NCBI GenBank assembly: GCA_954871525.1
Contig: OX940864.1
Span: 12,704,001 to 12,768,000 of the forward strand
Source: Parietaria judaica
Taxonomy: Eukaryota > Streptophyta > Magnoliopsida > Rosales > Urticaceae
Direction of reading: 5' to 3'
Length of the DNA: 64,000 nt
The number at the start of each line of letters is the position of its first letter. The stretch's first letter is position 1. Below, piece by piece: positions 13,558 to 24,694 of the stretch. The position numbers and the translations under genes were made by a program. The notes below the pieces were generated by a model that saw nothing but the letters and a program-made list of their open reading frames with translations, made no database searches and was not told the origin of the DNA.

Positions 13558-13925
13558 CTCAAAATATTGTTGAGGTGACTGTAGTCCACAAAAAGGCGTA
13601 AACTACCATCGTTTTTCTTAGCGAATAACACCGGTGCTCCCCACGGTGATGTACCCTGTCTGATAAACCCTTTACTCAACAAGTCGTCTAATTGCTTCTT
13701 CAATTCTGCCAATTCTGCTGGAGTCATACGGTAATGAGCCATAGAGATCGGAGAACTCCCAGGAACTAAGTCAATGTCAAACTCAATATCACGTTCCAGA
13801 GGAAGTCTCGGAAGCTCCGATGGAAACACATCATCAAAATCTTGTACTATAGAGATGTAGGGGTTCATGAAACCATACCCCACATCTTCAATGATACAAT
13901 TGACTCCCAACCTTTCAAGGCTCAT
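13551..13925 (-). pseudogene. Ty3/gypsy reverse transcriptase fragment
   Basis: The open frame encodes the start of a gypsy-type reverse transcriptase. It shows the acidic linker, the P-Y-R-M-x-P-x-E motif region ([19 protein letters not shown]), and the [19 protein letters not shown] block with the following DYSHLN. It stops well before the catalytic YxDD motif, at the join with the tandem array (about 13557), so the enzyme is truncated and cannot work. Upstream in the minus direction (13926-14100) is degraded sequence resembling the end of the protease region, with stops. Confidence 0.9.
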
Positions 13926-14720
13926 ACTTCAAGATGGGATAAAGTGGCCATATTATTCCACCCTTATAGTGATATTCAGTACCAGCCCATTTTTCTTTCT
14001 GAGAGCGACATGTGTTATTTTTTGTTTTTAGCAGCCTACTATGGCATGATACTTCGCTAATAAATCTATTCCCAATGTTACATCAACTCGATCATATGAA
14101 GAATAATTACGTCAAATGAGAATTTACTCTCCTCAATGACAGGCTTACTTGACTTGCATATCATCAAAACTTATGTCACTCACCCTATATGAGAGAACAA
14201 CGCTGAAGGAATAATACATGTCTCGAGATTTTTGGCTGAAACAATCAGTTCTGAAAAATTAGAGAAACGCTTTGGCACAAAGGTATCGCAAACCCATTGC
14301 GCATGAAATCATTACTCAAATTTTACCATTCTAGCTACAGGGCTAACTACGACATCAGAATTATCAAGCACTTCAAATTTTTCTTCATCAATGCCAATCG
14401 CTTTTCAATTGTAGCAGCATCAAGAAATCCATCAAACTATAGAGGATTTTGGAACATGATCTCCTTAAAATATTTCATTTTTTCAGCTGCAGAACTAAGA
14501 GATTGTATCACTTATTATGGAACATAGAATACAATGCATATTATTCAAGATCTAACAGGGGACACAGATTTAAGGTACTTCGGGAATTCCAGACCATGTT
14601 GATCAACTGTAAAAAGATTAAAATGTCAGGATTATGGATGGTGATACAAAATAAAACACGACCCAAAACACAAAATAAAAATAAAAATTATGGTGTTGTA
14701 CCCTAGGTGCCGTAACCTAG

Positions 14721-14732
14721 GCTCTGATACCA
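14721..14732 (-). other. Primer binding site for initiator Met-tRNA
   Basis: The minus strand reads TGGTATCAGAGC three bases inside the LTR end, the standard plant LTR-retrotransposon primer site complementary to the 3' end of initiator methionine tRNA. It fixes the element's orientation. Confidence 0.9.
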
Positions 14733-14735
14733 AAC

Positions 14736-16891
14736 TGTAACGCCCCTAAATGGGGGTTAGAAGAATAAGACAAAAACAACGACTTTTCAAACTTTGATCG
14801 GTCAATGACACGTCATTATTCAAACGATACCGTTGAATATTCAACTTCCACGTCAACAAACACATAAATTTTTCCCATGGGACGTAAAACGACAATACAA
14901 CATCAATGACCACAGTTTATACAACACCATAAAAACGACAAATACAAAGTACCACCATCACGTTATCCTTAATTTAATCCATTACATGTCCGAAATAAAA
15001 TATCAACTCAAAATACGAAATTCACATCGATTAACACTAAAGGTACGTATAGGCAAAATCAACACATGGACCTCCCGAATCAAACTACTCCTCGTCCGGA
15101 GTCTGACACTGAACACCACGTGAAGCTGGAAAGAAAAAGATGTATATGGAAGGGGTGAGCACCACATGCTCAGTAGAGAATCTATTACCAATTCTCTTTA
15201 CCGAACCATTATTAGTCAAATTACAATTAAACAAATTAAATGTCAACATAAACCATTTAATCGTCATTTTCAATCATTTTATCACTTTCAACAATAAAAT
15301 AAATAAATAAATATTCTCCACAAAAGTCAAATCATTTCGGTGGACCATGCCGAGTCAGCTCGCGCCTTTACTCCACTATATCCCATCAAATCTCAAGGCA
15401 ACGAGAACAGGTGGACTCGAAGTCCCTAACCGTAACTCTTCCTCGACTCGGGATCCTAATCACCACCAAAGATGGCCAGTTCGCCATGGGTCGAAATGTT
15501 GACTTTTGGGTCACCAATCATATCCATATCCATATCCATATCCATATCCATAACCATATCCGGCCTACTGCGCAGTAGCCAGCTGTTCGTCAGCAGCTCA
15601 TCCGCCCAAAGAGGGCACCATATCATAATAATCATCATCCGCCCGAAGCGGGTACCATATCAACGCACGTCATCCCGACGTCACCATAAACATAAAATAT
15701 AACATCGAGCATCAAACCGATGCAACCATACCTGGTATCCAGCCTCGCTATCAAGCGACGATAACACAATATTAACTTTTATCTTTTAAATAAAAACAAC
15801 ATTTTATTAATTCCAATTTTAACCTATCCGGTTCAATCTTCATTAAATCGTTGGTTTCTACATTCATTTTAATTTGCGAGAAAAGGTAATAGCCCCTACC
15901 TCAAATCGTGGAAACTTTGATCGATCGACTAACTAGTCGAAGATGCGGGTTCGTTCTGCTCCTGAGTTCGATGATCAGAGACTTCGGGATCCGATGAACT
16001 ATTTAAAATGATTGGTTCGGGTAGCACGGTCTTCGAGGTGACCACGGAACGACTATCCGCGCCAACTATAACACCGATATCATCCATAAGCCAAATATTA
16101 CTAAGATTGGAATTCAAATTGTCAATTGAAAATCCGATACGCTGAAATTTAACCCGGGCCGAATTCTCGTCGGGCACGCAAAACGAGGCAGCAAAACGGG
16201 CATTATTTCGACAATGTAATACCTCTCCTAGCCTATTTGACTATTCTAAACACAATGGCGAGGTCAATTTCATCAATCACGGCCCAGAACACACTCAATT
16301 TGATCCCTTAAAATCTGAAACTAGGGCAAGGAAATTCGAGCTTACCGGGAGTCCGATGACAATTCCGATTGAGGGCTTTCGATCTCCTCGACGAGGGCTT
16401 CAAAACCCCTCAATAAATTCCGGGATCGGAAAATGACGCGGCGGCCGACGGCGGCGATCGGCGATGGCGACGGCGAGGTGGCACCTCCAACGGACTCTAA
16501 TAAGCTTCGTGAACCCAGTTCCGGAGTTAGTTTTCTCAAATTCGAACTCAAACGAAAAAGATCTAGAGCTAAGAAACTGAACTTTCCGGCGACTATTCCG
16601 GCTAAACGCCGCCACTTCTGGTCGTTATCCGCATATCAGTACGTTCGCCTTCTCGAGAGCTTTCCGGCGGTACCAAAATCTCGTTGATCGGAGCTCCGGC
16701 GAGAGAGATATGGTGTCTTGAAGATTGGAAGAGAAAGAAAATAAAAGAGATGAGAGGGAGAGAGGTATACGGGAAGAGAGAGGGGAAATGGGTTTATTCA
16801 AACCCCTTTTTTTTTTCTTTCTGACTCATCTTTCTTTCTTTCTTCTTTCTTTTTTTTTATTTTTTATTTTTATTTTTTTAAAGGTTTTACA
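14736..16891 (-). repeat. Solo remaining 5' LTR of the gypsy fragment (~2.16 kb)
   Basis: Bounded by TGTAAC at 14736 and TTTTACA at 16891, a TG...CA pair, with the primer binding site at one end and array DNA at the other. It contains an (ATATCC)n-type hexamer microsatellite (about 15521-15563) and a short open frame (15929-16177, minus) of no known function. The second LTR is absent, so insertion age cannot be read from the sequence. Confidence 0.8.
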
Positions 16892-17744
16892 TTTATTCTC
16901 TTTTTATTTATTTGCTAGTCATTTATTCTGCATCTCAATTCCCGAAAAATTTGTGCGGGCCTGTCTCTAGCCCAAAACGTGGAATTTTAATTTTCAACCC
17001 AGGATTCGGGTACTAGAGCCTCAAATTTAACTAAATATTGACTATTTTATTAATTTTAAACTATCAAGTTGGCTATTTAACTTTACCTCATTTATTTATT
17101 TATATATAAATATTCTAATATTATTTGAGTTTTACTTTTGCTTAGGGTTCCTTCCCTTCCTTTTTTCTGCTTCTTTTTTCGGCTTACACACTCTTTCGAT
17201 GGTTGTTCCTCTTCCTTGGGCTCTTCTTATTATAACGTATAGTTGTAATTTAGTTTTACTTTATATGAACAAATTGTAGTTATTGTACGATGTAATATAG
17301 ATTTTTATATTACATGAATTCGATAATTTTGTCCCGAATCGAATATGTGATAAAAATTGAAATCTTAGTCTCGGTTCTCAGTTTATAAAAAAAATCAATC
17401 CATATCATTATGATAATATGTTTTTGGCGTCCCATAAAAACCGCAACCACGACGAAGCAATGATATATATTATGTTCTATAAATAGATGTTGTATATATT
17501 TTGGAAAAATACAAGTGAAATCCATTTCTTTGCTACTTTAGCCCTCAAACTCTCTCTCTCTCTCTATATATATTATTCTTATATTAATTAGTCTATTCCT
17601 TTATTCGTTAACAAGTCTGAATTTTTTTATGCAAATACTCAAATTATATGGTTTTTATGCCAAAGACATATTTATGGCAATCCATAAACATAAACATCTA
17701 CATGACTTGGCAAGTTCGTTTTGTGTGTTATATCCTGATTTGTG
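16892..17744 (+). repeat. Sixth/seventh partial copy of the 1.086-kb tandem unit
   Basis: Resumes the tandem unit at TTTATTCTCTTTTTATTTA and ends where the unit boundary is reached (TATCCTGATTTGTG). It is more diverged than the central copies. Its first ~130 bp repeat the last ~130 bp of the array on the other side of the gypsy fragment (13424-13557). Confidence 0.9.
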
Positions 17745-18534
17745 TCATTAAAAAAATTCAGTTTATAGTCCTCAAAAAATCTACAAAAAAATTATATAAA
17801 TTGTTACGTTAATTTTATATACTAGTTAGTTTATATTTTCATACGTTACAATTGAGTAGTGAAATTTCGTTATGTGTTTGTCGTACATTATTGTCATGAG
17901 AATTTATTGAAGTTGGAGATCGCATATTTAGGCGATTAATATTATACAATATTTAAAAGAACAATGACAATTATCATGTTATATATATATACACATATTA
18001 AATTTGAATTAAAAATTGGAATGGTGAAGCAAAGGGTATCCCATGACATATGTGCTCTAATCTAAACAACATTAAAACAACAAGAGTCTGTGTCGGAATA
18101 GTATTGTCATTCAAACTTTACATAAATACGGATTCCGGTTGGAACATTGTCGTTCAAACTTTTATATACGACACGCATTACTTGCACGGATTTGTCCGAA
18201 CTTCGGAATATTGAGAACCAAATTGAGCATCAATCAATTATTATCCGTTGGATAAGTAACAAGCCGAATATGTTTGTGGAAGAAACTAATTAGAGGATAT
18301 GTCCGCAATAATTTCAAAAAAAAAAATTGGGTACTTCTGTTGAAATTATCATGTTCAAAGGTTTTTTAGGGTATTTGTGGAATAACCACCACATGTAATT
18401 ATAAATACGACAATAATAAATACATTAATTTGCCACTAAAAAATTACATCTATAAACGGTATCTGATAATATGCCAAAATACAGAGATCTTAAAGTCAAC
18501 AAGTCAACAACTCATTAAACATACGAACTACTAT
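17745..18534. other. Intergenic DNA and promoter region of the first dirigent gene
   Basis: AT-rich DNA with no gene. The end contains the TATATATATA stretch at about 18533-18542 that probably acts as the TATA box of the following gene, about 75 bp before its ATG. Confidence 0.5.
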
Positions 18535-18613
18535 ATATATATAGACATAACAAATGCACACATATACGCACACTAGCTAACCCTAAAGGTTGAGAGCAAA
18601 ACCCTACCTAACC

Positions 18614-19177
18614 ATGCTTGCACTACTGTTAGCCACTCTCTTCCTCTCCTTCACGAGCCACCACGCCGTGGCGGACGACGCACGGTTCTACCAAATCCTG
18701 AACCCTAAGGAGCTAGGGCTGGGGAGGGAGAAGCTGACCCACCTCCATTTCTTCTTTCACGAAGTGGTGAGCGCGAAAAACCGGACGTCCGTGCGCGCGG
18801 CCTCTGCCCCGATGACGAACGCCTCTCCCACACTCTTCGGCCTATTGGCGGTAATGGACGATCCACTAACAGCCGGGCCAGACCCGGCCTCGCGGAAGGT
18901 GGGCGCTGCACAGGGGATCTACGCCAAAGCGTCACAGACGGAGTCAGCCCTGCTGATGGCTCACACCTACGTCTTCACGGAGGGGAAGTTCAACGGAAGC
19001 ACACTCAGCGTGCTCGGCCGGAATGCAGTTTTCGACCCCGTGCGCGAGCTATCCATCGTGGGAGGCAGCGGGCTCTTCCGCTTTGTCCGGGGCTACGCGC
19101 TGGCCAAGACCCACCTCTATAACCTCACCTCCGGCGACGCCATCGTGGAGTACAACGTCTACGTCCTACATTATTGA
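18614..19177 (+). CDS. Dirigent protein 1
   Basis: Secreted dirigent-family protein of 187 residues from a single exon. Dirigent proteins bind phenoxy radicals in the apoplast and direct stereospecific coupling (lignans, lignin-like barriers); they lack oxidative activity of their own. A hydrophobic signal peptide occupies about residues 1-20. Then come the family motifs HLHFFFHEVVSAKN, LLAVMDDPLT, VGAAQGIYAKASQ, LLMAHTYVFTEGKFNGSTL and the [13 protein letters not shown] block, ending in [10 protein letters not shown]-glycosylation sites include NGST and NLTS. The first in-frame ATG (18614) directly precedes the signal peptide, so I chose it over an upstream TTG. The frame is intact. The exact radical substrate cannot be told. 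Confidence 0.95.
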   Translation: MLALLLATLFLSFTSHHAVADDARFYQILNPKELGLGREKLTHLHFFFHEVVSAKNRTSVRAASAPMTNASPTLFGLLAVMDDPLTAGPDPASRKVGAAQGIYAKASQTESALLMAHTYVFTEGKFNGSTLSVLGRNAVFDPVRELSIVGGSGLFRFVRGYALAKTHLYNLTSGDAIVEYNVYVLHY

Positions 19178-20480
19178 TCGTGGTGTCTTAAAGACTAGAT
19201 CTCTAGTACTCTAAAAAAAAGTCTACACCGCATGACATATAAAAAATTGAAAAACGCTCGCCGTTGATAAAAATCGCGGGCGCGATGGTCTGTTCGGGTT
19301 TGTTTTAGGGTTTTGTTCCTCTCTTCTTGTTGTGTCTCCTAGAAGGGTTGTTTTAGTTGTATAATTTATATATAATTGAATGTTATAAATTGTTTATCTA
19401 TTCAGTATTATTAAAAGTTAAAACTTAATTTTAGAGTTAATAGCGACCAAAAATGCTCAAGTTGTAGTCAAGTGTAGGGGCTGTGTAATTAAGTTTCATT
19501 TTTCAATGGCAAGTACCTAATTTAAAGATAATTGTAACCCATACGTATCCGGTTTCAAGCAAGTGTAATTAGGGTGGTGTATGTGAGAGCTTTAATTCAA
19601 CCCTTTTTTATCGGGTATGCATAGGTCGATAATATTAATCAGCATACTAGACAAAATAAATAATTTAGAATTCAGTTGATGAAAAAAAAAAGGTCTAGAA
19701 AAAATCTGTGACATAATATGCACACGTAGATCTCAGTAATTCTGTATAGTTATCTTCAAATCAGATACTTTAACTAGTGAAAATAGGAATATTTGAGTTC
19801 TTACTGTCACACTTAACTACAAGTTAAATACTTTTACCACTTACCTTAATTTTTATATCGAACCATCAAGTTGGATAGGTAAACATATCTAAGTTGATTT
19901 TTTATTTTTATTAATAAGGGTGAAATTATCGACCAAGATTATTATGCACTTTTGTATTACTAGATATATTAAGTAGACGTAAAAGCATGTGACACTATTG
20001 ACCTAGTTTACATGTGTAAAGTGGTAATCATTTGAGTCTCATGAGATTTGAACATGCGACCTCTTTAATAGGTATGTAGTGGAGTTACCATCGAAACTTT
20101 AGCCGCAATAGTGTTGATCTATTTTTTTTTAGCATTAACAGTATATAAAACAAAATTTTCCTATACGATACTACTCATACTCAAAACCCGAAAACAAGTC
20201 CAACTGAGACTATATTTTTACAAAAAGTATTAACATATATTCCAAATCTATTTTTCGGCAAAATTTTCCATGATGTAATTTTTTTGACACATAAGTATTA
20301 TTTTATTTTTTTTGTTAAATCTCTACTTTGAAGTTCCACGTATAACATATAATTTGATAATTTTTTTTTTTCCTTAACCACGTATGAGCCACAAATATTT
20401 CAAATAGTTGACAACAATACTAAATTCTCATATATTAGCCAAAGCGTGTTAGTCTTGTTACCCTGCGGTCAAAGCAAGAA
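19178..20480. other. Intergenic DNA downstream of dirigent gene 1
   Basis: AT-rich, no convincing gene or transposon end. The first ~200 bp are the likely 3' UTR. Confidence 0.5.
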
Positions 20481-20489
20481 AAATCATCG

Positions 20490-20937
20490 GTGAGTAAAAG
20501 CGAAAACATGATTCATACACACATTTGCGAATGCAGGGCGACTATATGTAGCGATATAAAATAGGACGGCGAACGACGATTGAACAGAGAAGGACGGCAA
20601 ACGGCGATCGAACGAGCGAGAGAATCTGAGAGAAGTGAATCGCGAAGAGCAAAGAGACTAGGTATTAGAGGAGAGAGAAAATATTTTGCACAATTAAATG
20701 AGGGAAATATTTTGAAAATATAAAGGAATAAACTAGGTATAATTATTATTACGAGAAGTTGGTCAAACATAAATATAGGATTAATTCTTGTCAAAAACAA
20801 AAATTAAATATTATAATTAATAATCAAGTTTAATATGGTCCAAAAAAATAATTAGTGGCCAAGAATGAATTTTAACAACCTATAGACAATTCTCTTAAAA
20901 ATTTAATACTTTTTGAGCATTTTATGAGATTTCCTTA
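20490..20937 (+). mobile_element. Fragment of a Mutator-like element related to the one at 48887-51300
   Basis: The block 20826-20937 (TTAATATGGTCCAAAAAAAT, then CAATTCTCTTAAA, then a GAGCATTTTATGAGATTTCC end) matches the right end of the element ending at 51300. The adjoining purine-rich ACGGCGAACGACG segment also resembles that element's interior near 50660-50720. No matching left end was found, so only a remnant is called. Confidence 0.55.
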
Positions 20938-21073
20938 TAAAATAGTATAAAATAATACCTCACAGTGGAGAGTTAACAGAGTGCCCGGAATTTTTGCCAC
21001 AAAAAATTAAGAAAAAAATAAAAATCATATTCGTTTTGTTTGTAAAACGTGAGTATTTTTGCCGCGAATGTCC

Positions 21074-22200
21074 ACGTTAAAGTCGAATGGTGTGTTTGTG
21101 TTTCAGAGTCACGACGCTGTGGGCTCTCCTCTCTCTGAGACTCAGGGCTCGGCGATCCCCAGGTATCTGGATTGAGGGCTCGGTTTCAGGTATCTTTCTT
21201 ATTTCAATTCAGAGAAACAACACAGGGATCTATTGAACAAGGAGACTATCCATCCATTCTTCTGCTTTTTCTTGCAGATTTCAGTTACTGGGTTCTCGAA
21301 TCTAACTAATAAATCAGAGATTTCATAAGATGTTCTCTAGATATGCAACTTGTTAGGCAGTTCTGGGAGGGTATTTAGACTTGTCAATTCCGGGCACGGA
21401 ATTAGTTTCGATCCTATTCGCGGGGTTCTCACAACAGACCATAGTTTTTGATCCTACTCAATTTATTTGATTTTTTTAGCTTAGGCCCACTTTTTGTTGG
21501 TGTTAATTATATTTTGATTTTCTTTCATTAGGAATAATCAAAGGAATGCGAGGTCTAAGCCTATTTCACACGCTCGCCGTTGCGGTTATTTGTCATGTTT
21601 GGTTAATCGAAAATTCCCGATGAACTTTATTAACAAACAAGCACAATCTGACTCTCGAATTAGAGGGTTTCGTTTATCAATAAAGTGTGCGTTTCTCTTG
21701 GATTTCAATATCGGATCCTATCTTCGACCTTGATTAGGTGCTTTAATTCTTCGTTTTCATGAATGATATCCACTGAAGATTAAAGCTGACAATATTCAGC
21801 TGAATAAGTAACTCTTAGTTGATTTCACATGCCACTATCCGCACGTTTAAGCAAGCTAATTAAAAATAACCGTTGCGGTTCTTTTGTGCTGCTAAAGCTT
21901 GGTTGAGTGTAAAGAGTTCTCCTTATGTTATAATCTCTGGTTAACTATTTATCACAATCATTTATAGTCCGTTGACAATTTTGAGTTATTTCGTGTTCCT
22001 TTCATGTTTCCGCCCTCCGCTATCAAATTTGGTTTGTTGATAAAATTTCTGGTTTTGTTCTTGCCGATTGAATATGATGTTTTTGTTTTTGTCCGGGGTT
22101 GAATAATTTATATATAGGTAATAAATTATGCGTGTGTGTTGATACTTAATATCAAGCTTGAATCCTAAGTAGAATCATATCTTTGACTGAATGCAGCGAA
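21074..22200 (+). promoter_or_regulatory. 5' leader and introns of F-box gene 1, shared with its duplicate
   Basis: This stretch is nearly identical to 30224-31393 in front of the second F-box copy, so it belongs to the duplicated gene unit. It has CAG|GTATCT-like donor and TTGCAG-like acceptor signals (about 21171 and 21279), which suggests at least one intron in the 5' untranslated region. Relative to the other copy it lacks about 45 bp near 21395. Confidence 0.6.
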
Positions 22201-23388
22201 ATGAAGATATGCTCGCACAAAAAAATGAAGAAATGCTCGCGAATTGGGGAAGAATTCATGTCAGCCTTCCTTCCTGAAGACCTTGTGTTTTCCTTGATCC
22301 TGCCAAGATTGCCACCAAAATGCCTAATGAGATTTAAATGCGTTTCCAAAGGCTGGATGAGTCGCATCGCCAGCGACTCCAAGTTTATCGATGCTCATCT
22401 TCGTCAACGAAATCGCGACGATGAAGATCTACAAGTCCTCTTTAGAATTCGCGAGGATGCGCTTGGAAGAAAAGGAACGATACTCGATATGAGTTTGCGG
22501 GCCAATGAAGGCCCAATTGGAAGACAAAGAATAACGGTGCTCTCCGACCAGTGCTCGACCGCACTAGTTACAGAAGTTGACACGTCTTACTTGGCCGTGG
22601 AAAACGGCTTCTTCGACATCGTGGGCTCCTGCGATGGCCTCCTCTGCGTGGAGGAGTTCCCGTCTCACGTCATGTGGCTGTGGAACCCAGCGACTCGACA
22701 ACGGAGGCAGCTTCCGGAGGTGCCATTAATGAAAGATAGCGTCCCAGCAGGGTTGGGTTTTGGATTAGATGCCACGAGCGGGGACTACAAGGTCGTCGTG
22801 TTAAGCACTGGGTCTGGTTTGGCCAATGGAGCCTTAAAGAATGAGACTTTGTTGCCGGCCCATGTATTTTCCAAAAGTGGCGCCGTTTGGAGAAGTGGTG
22901 AAGCCATAGGAATAGAAGGACTTGTGGAAAAAAAGAAGGCAGTGGCAGCGAACGGGGCACTGCATTGGGTCCTGCTCGATAAAGGCGTTCTATCATTCGA
23001 CCTGCGTAATGAGGTATTGAAATTGGTTGACGGGCCTCCAAGCTGCGACCAGTTCAGGCTTTGCAGATGGAGGTCTTCGCTCGCCGCATTCGTATATGAC
23101 GAACTGAATGGCCAGAAAAGTCAGCTGTGGACGGCGACGTATTCCGATGATGGCAGCATATGCTGGAGGCTTATAGTAAAACTCTCTGGTTCCATCAGAG
23201 GTTGGTTCAGATGGGTTTGGAAGGAGCAACTTGTGGTGGTGAAAAGACATTGTCGAGGTTTAATGATAGCATTGGTTGACCCTGAAAACCCAAGCCGGTG
23301 GTGTTACCTCGAACAAACCGGCCCTTTTGGTAGCGCTCCTCCTTTCTACATTTACGATTACGTGGAGACTATTGTGTCCGTATTTTGA
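22201..23388 (+). CDS. F-box protein with F-box-associated domain (copy 1, intact)
   Basis: Predicted substrate receptor of an SCF (SKP1-cullin-F-box) E3 ubiquitin ligase, 395 residues from ATG 22201. The F-box is at about residues 22-62 (FLPEDLVFSLILPRLPPKCL, then RFKCVSKGWMSRIASDSKFI). The rest resembles an F-box-associated interaction domain: an SCDGLLCVEE motif, the LWNPATRQRRQLP motif, and GFGLDATSGDYKVVVLS. These are hallmarks of the large plant F-box/FBA family. An upstream in-frame TTG was not accepted as start. The C-terminus is complete, in contrast to the copy at 31.4 kb. The target protein cannot be inferred. Confidence 0.93.
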   Translation: MKICSHKKMKKCSRIGEEFMSAFLPEDLVFSLILPRLPPKCLMRFKCVSKGWMSRIASDSKFIDAHLRQRNRDDEDLQVLFRIREDALGRKGTILDMSLRANEGPIGRQRITVLSDQCSTALVTEVDTSYLAVENGFFDIVGSCDGLLCVEEFPSHVMWLWNPATRQRRQLPEVPLMKDSVPAGLGFGLDATSGDYKVVVLSTGSGLANGALKNETLLPAHVFSKSGAVWRSGEAIGIEGLVEKKKAVAANGALHWVLLDKGVLSFDLRNEVLKLVDGPPSCDQFRLCRWRSSLAAFVYDELNGQKSQLWTATYSDDGSICWRLIVKLSGSIRGWFRWVWKEQLVVVKRHCRGLMIALVDPENPSRWCYLEQTGPFGSAPPFYIYDYVETIVSVF

Positions 23389-24694
23389 TGTCTTCTCATA
23401 TAAAATTAAAATATTAGGTACTTATGTCGCTATGGAGTCTACTATTTATTTTAATTTATTTTACTTGGGACATAGCTCGAGCTTGTAAATTTATTTATTT
23501 ATTTGGCACATGTTGTTTGATTATCGCCTTTTGTTTTTTATTCCGATCTACTTTTTTTTTTCTTTCACTTTGCCTATAAAAACAACATTGAAATATTTTC
23601 ATTTACGATCTACTTCTTGCATTGTAGTTTCAATATAATCATCAGTGTTCCAGAAGATGCCGTTACCGAAAAAAAATATTTGTTTTATTTTACGAAATTA
23701 ATATAAATATAAAATTTAGAAACTCGATACATGTGTTAGATTCTTTGATGATTTAGTTATTTGCTTCTGGCTTTGACATAATTTTTTTTTGAGCGATTTC
23801 GGGTTTGGGGGTCAATCTTTTATGAAAGTCCTTGGTTTTGCTCGAGTTGTCATGGAATGGGAGTTGAGTGTGGCCAGAGGAAGAGAGACATCAGCCACTG
23901 ATTGAAGAGAATCAGAGACTGGAACTATGGCAGTGAACGGGAGAGATCAGCAAGGGTAAAATGGTAAATTGGGTGTTTCAACAGAGAGATGAGACAAAGA
24001 TTGATATTGAGCTAAAGAAATTTGAACACGAGAGATATGGGAAGAATTTCCGGGGAAATTAAAAAAAAAAAAAAGTCAGACCTAGAACTAGATATATCAA
24101 GGAAAAATGGATTCATAGGGAAATTCTTGTTCATAAAATATTGCATGATAAGTGATATGATCAGATGGACGAAGACACGTATAACATTAGGTGGACTAAA
24201 ATATAATTTATGCTTATTAGAGGATTCTAAGGTGAGGAAAAACCGCACAACCAAAAAACTCGAACCGTTTCGGATCCAACAAGAGAGACTCCGGTGAGTT
24301 TTCAAACTCAAATTTCAATTTTTTGTAAATAGTTTGAACCGTAGCTGAAATTTCCTGCAACATTTAGAATCCCCATTTAAATGCAGAAATGAAACCGAGT
24401 GAAAAACGCAAGTTTAGAGCCCATTAAGATAATCGTGACTTCTCTTTGTTAATTCACAATTTTCTTCTCCTCTCTTAGTTTTTCCCTGTTTGATTTTGGT
24501 GTTTGAATTCTATAATGAATATACACAAAAATCAATCACTACATCAATTAAAATGAGAAATTATTTCTACCGAACAAACAAAAATCTTTTGAATAATTCC
24601 TACCAATGGATATACAATATAGGATAGAAAATTTAATTTTAAACATACAATATCATATCTAATATTGATAAATAAGTAAAAGGTGATAAATATT
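23389..24694. other. Intergenic DNA, no gene seen
   Basis: AT-rich sequence between convergent genes; it includes the likely 3' UTR of F-box gene 1. Open frames at 24012-24311 on both strands are uninterpretable. Confidence 0.5.

Larger units (their letters stand above)
13558..16891 (-). mobile_element. Truncated Ty3/gypsy retrotransposon, minus orientation
   Basis: In the minus direction this reads LTR (16891 to 14736), primer binding site, degenerate internal DNA, then a truncated reverse transcriptase. Only about 1.2 kb of internal DNA is left, so gag, most of the protease, the rest of pol and the other LTR are missing. The outer LTR end abuts a copy of the tandem unit. The other junction (13557) lies inside the reverse transcriptase, so this is not a simple insertion but a deletion or recombination product. 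Confidence 0.85.

Noticed and set aside
14297..15123. Plus-strand open frames in the gypsy remnant
   Set aside because: They are antisense to the element and rich in chance AT codons, with no recognisable domain.
22183..22200. Start of F-box gene 1 at 22183
   Set aside because: That codon is TTG; the first in-frame ATG is 22201.
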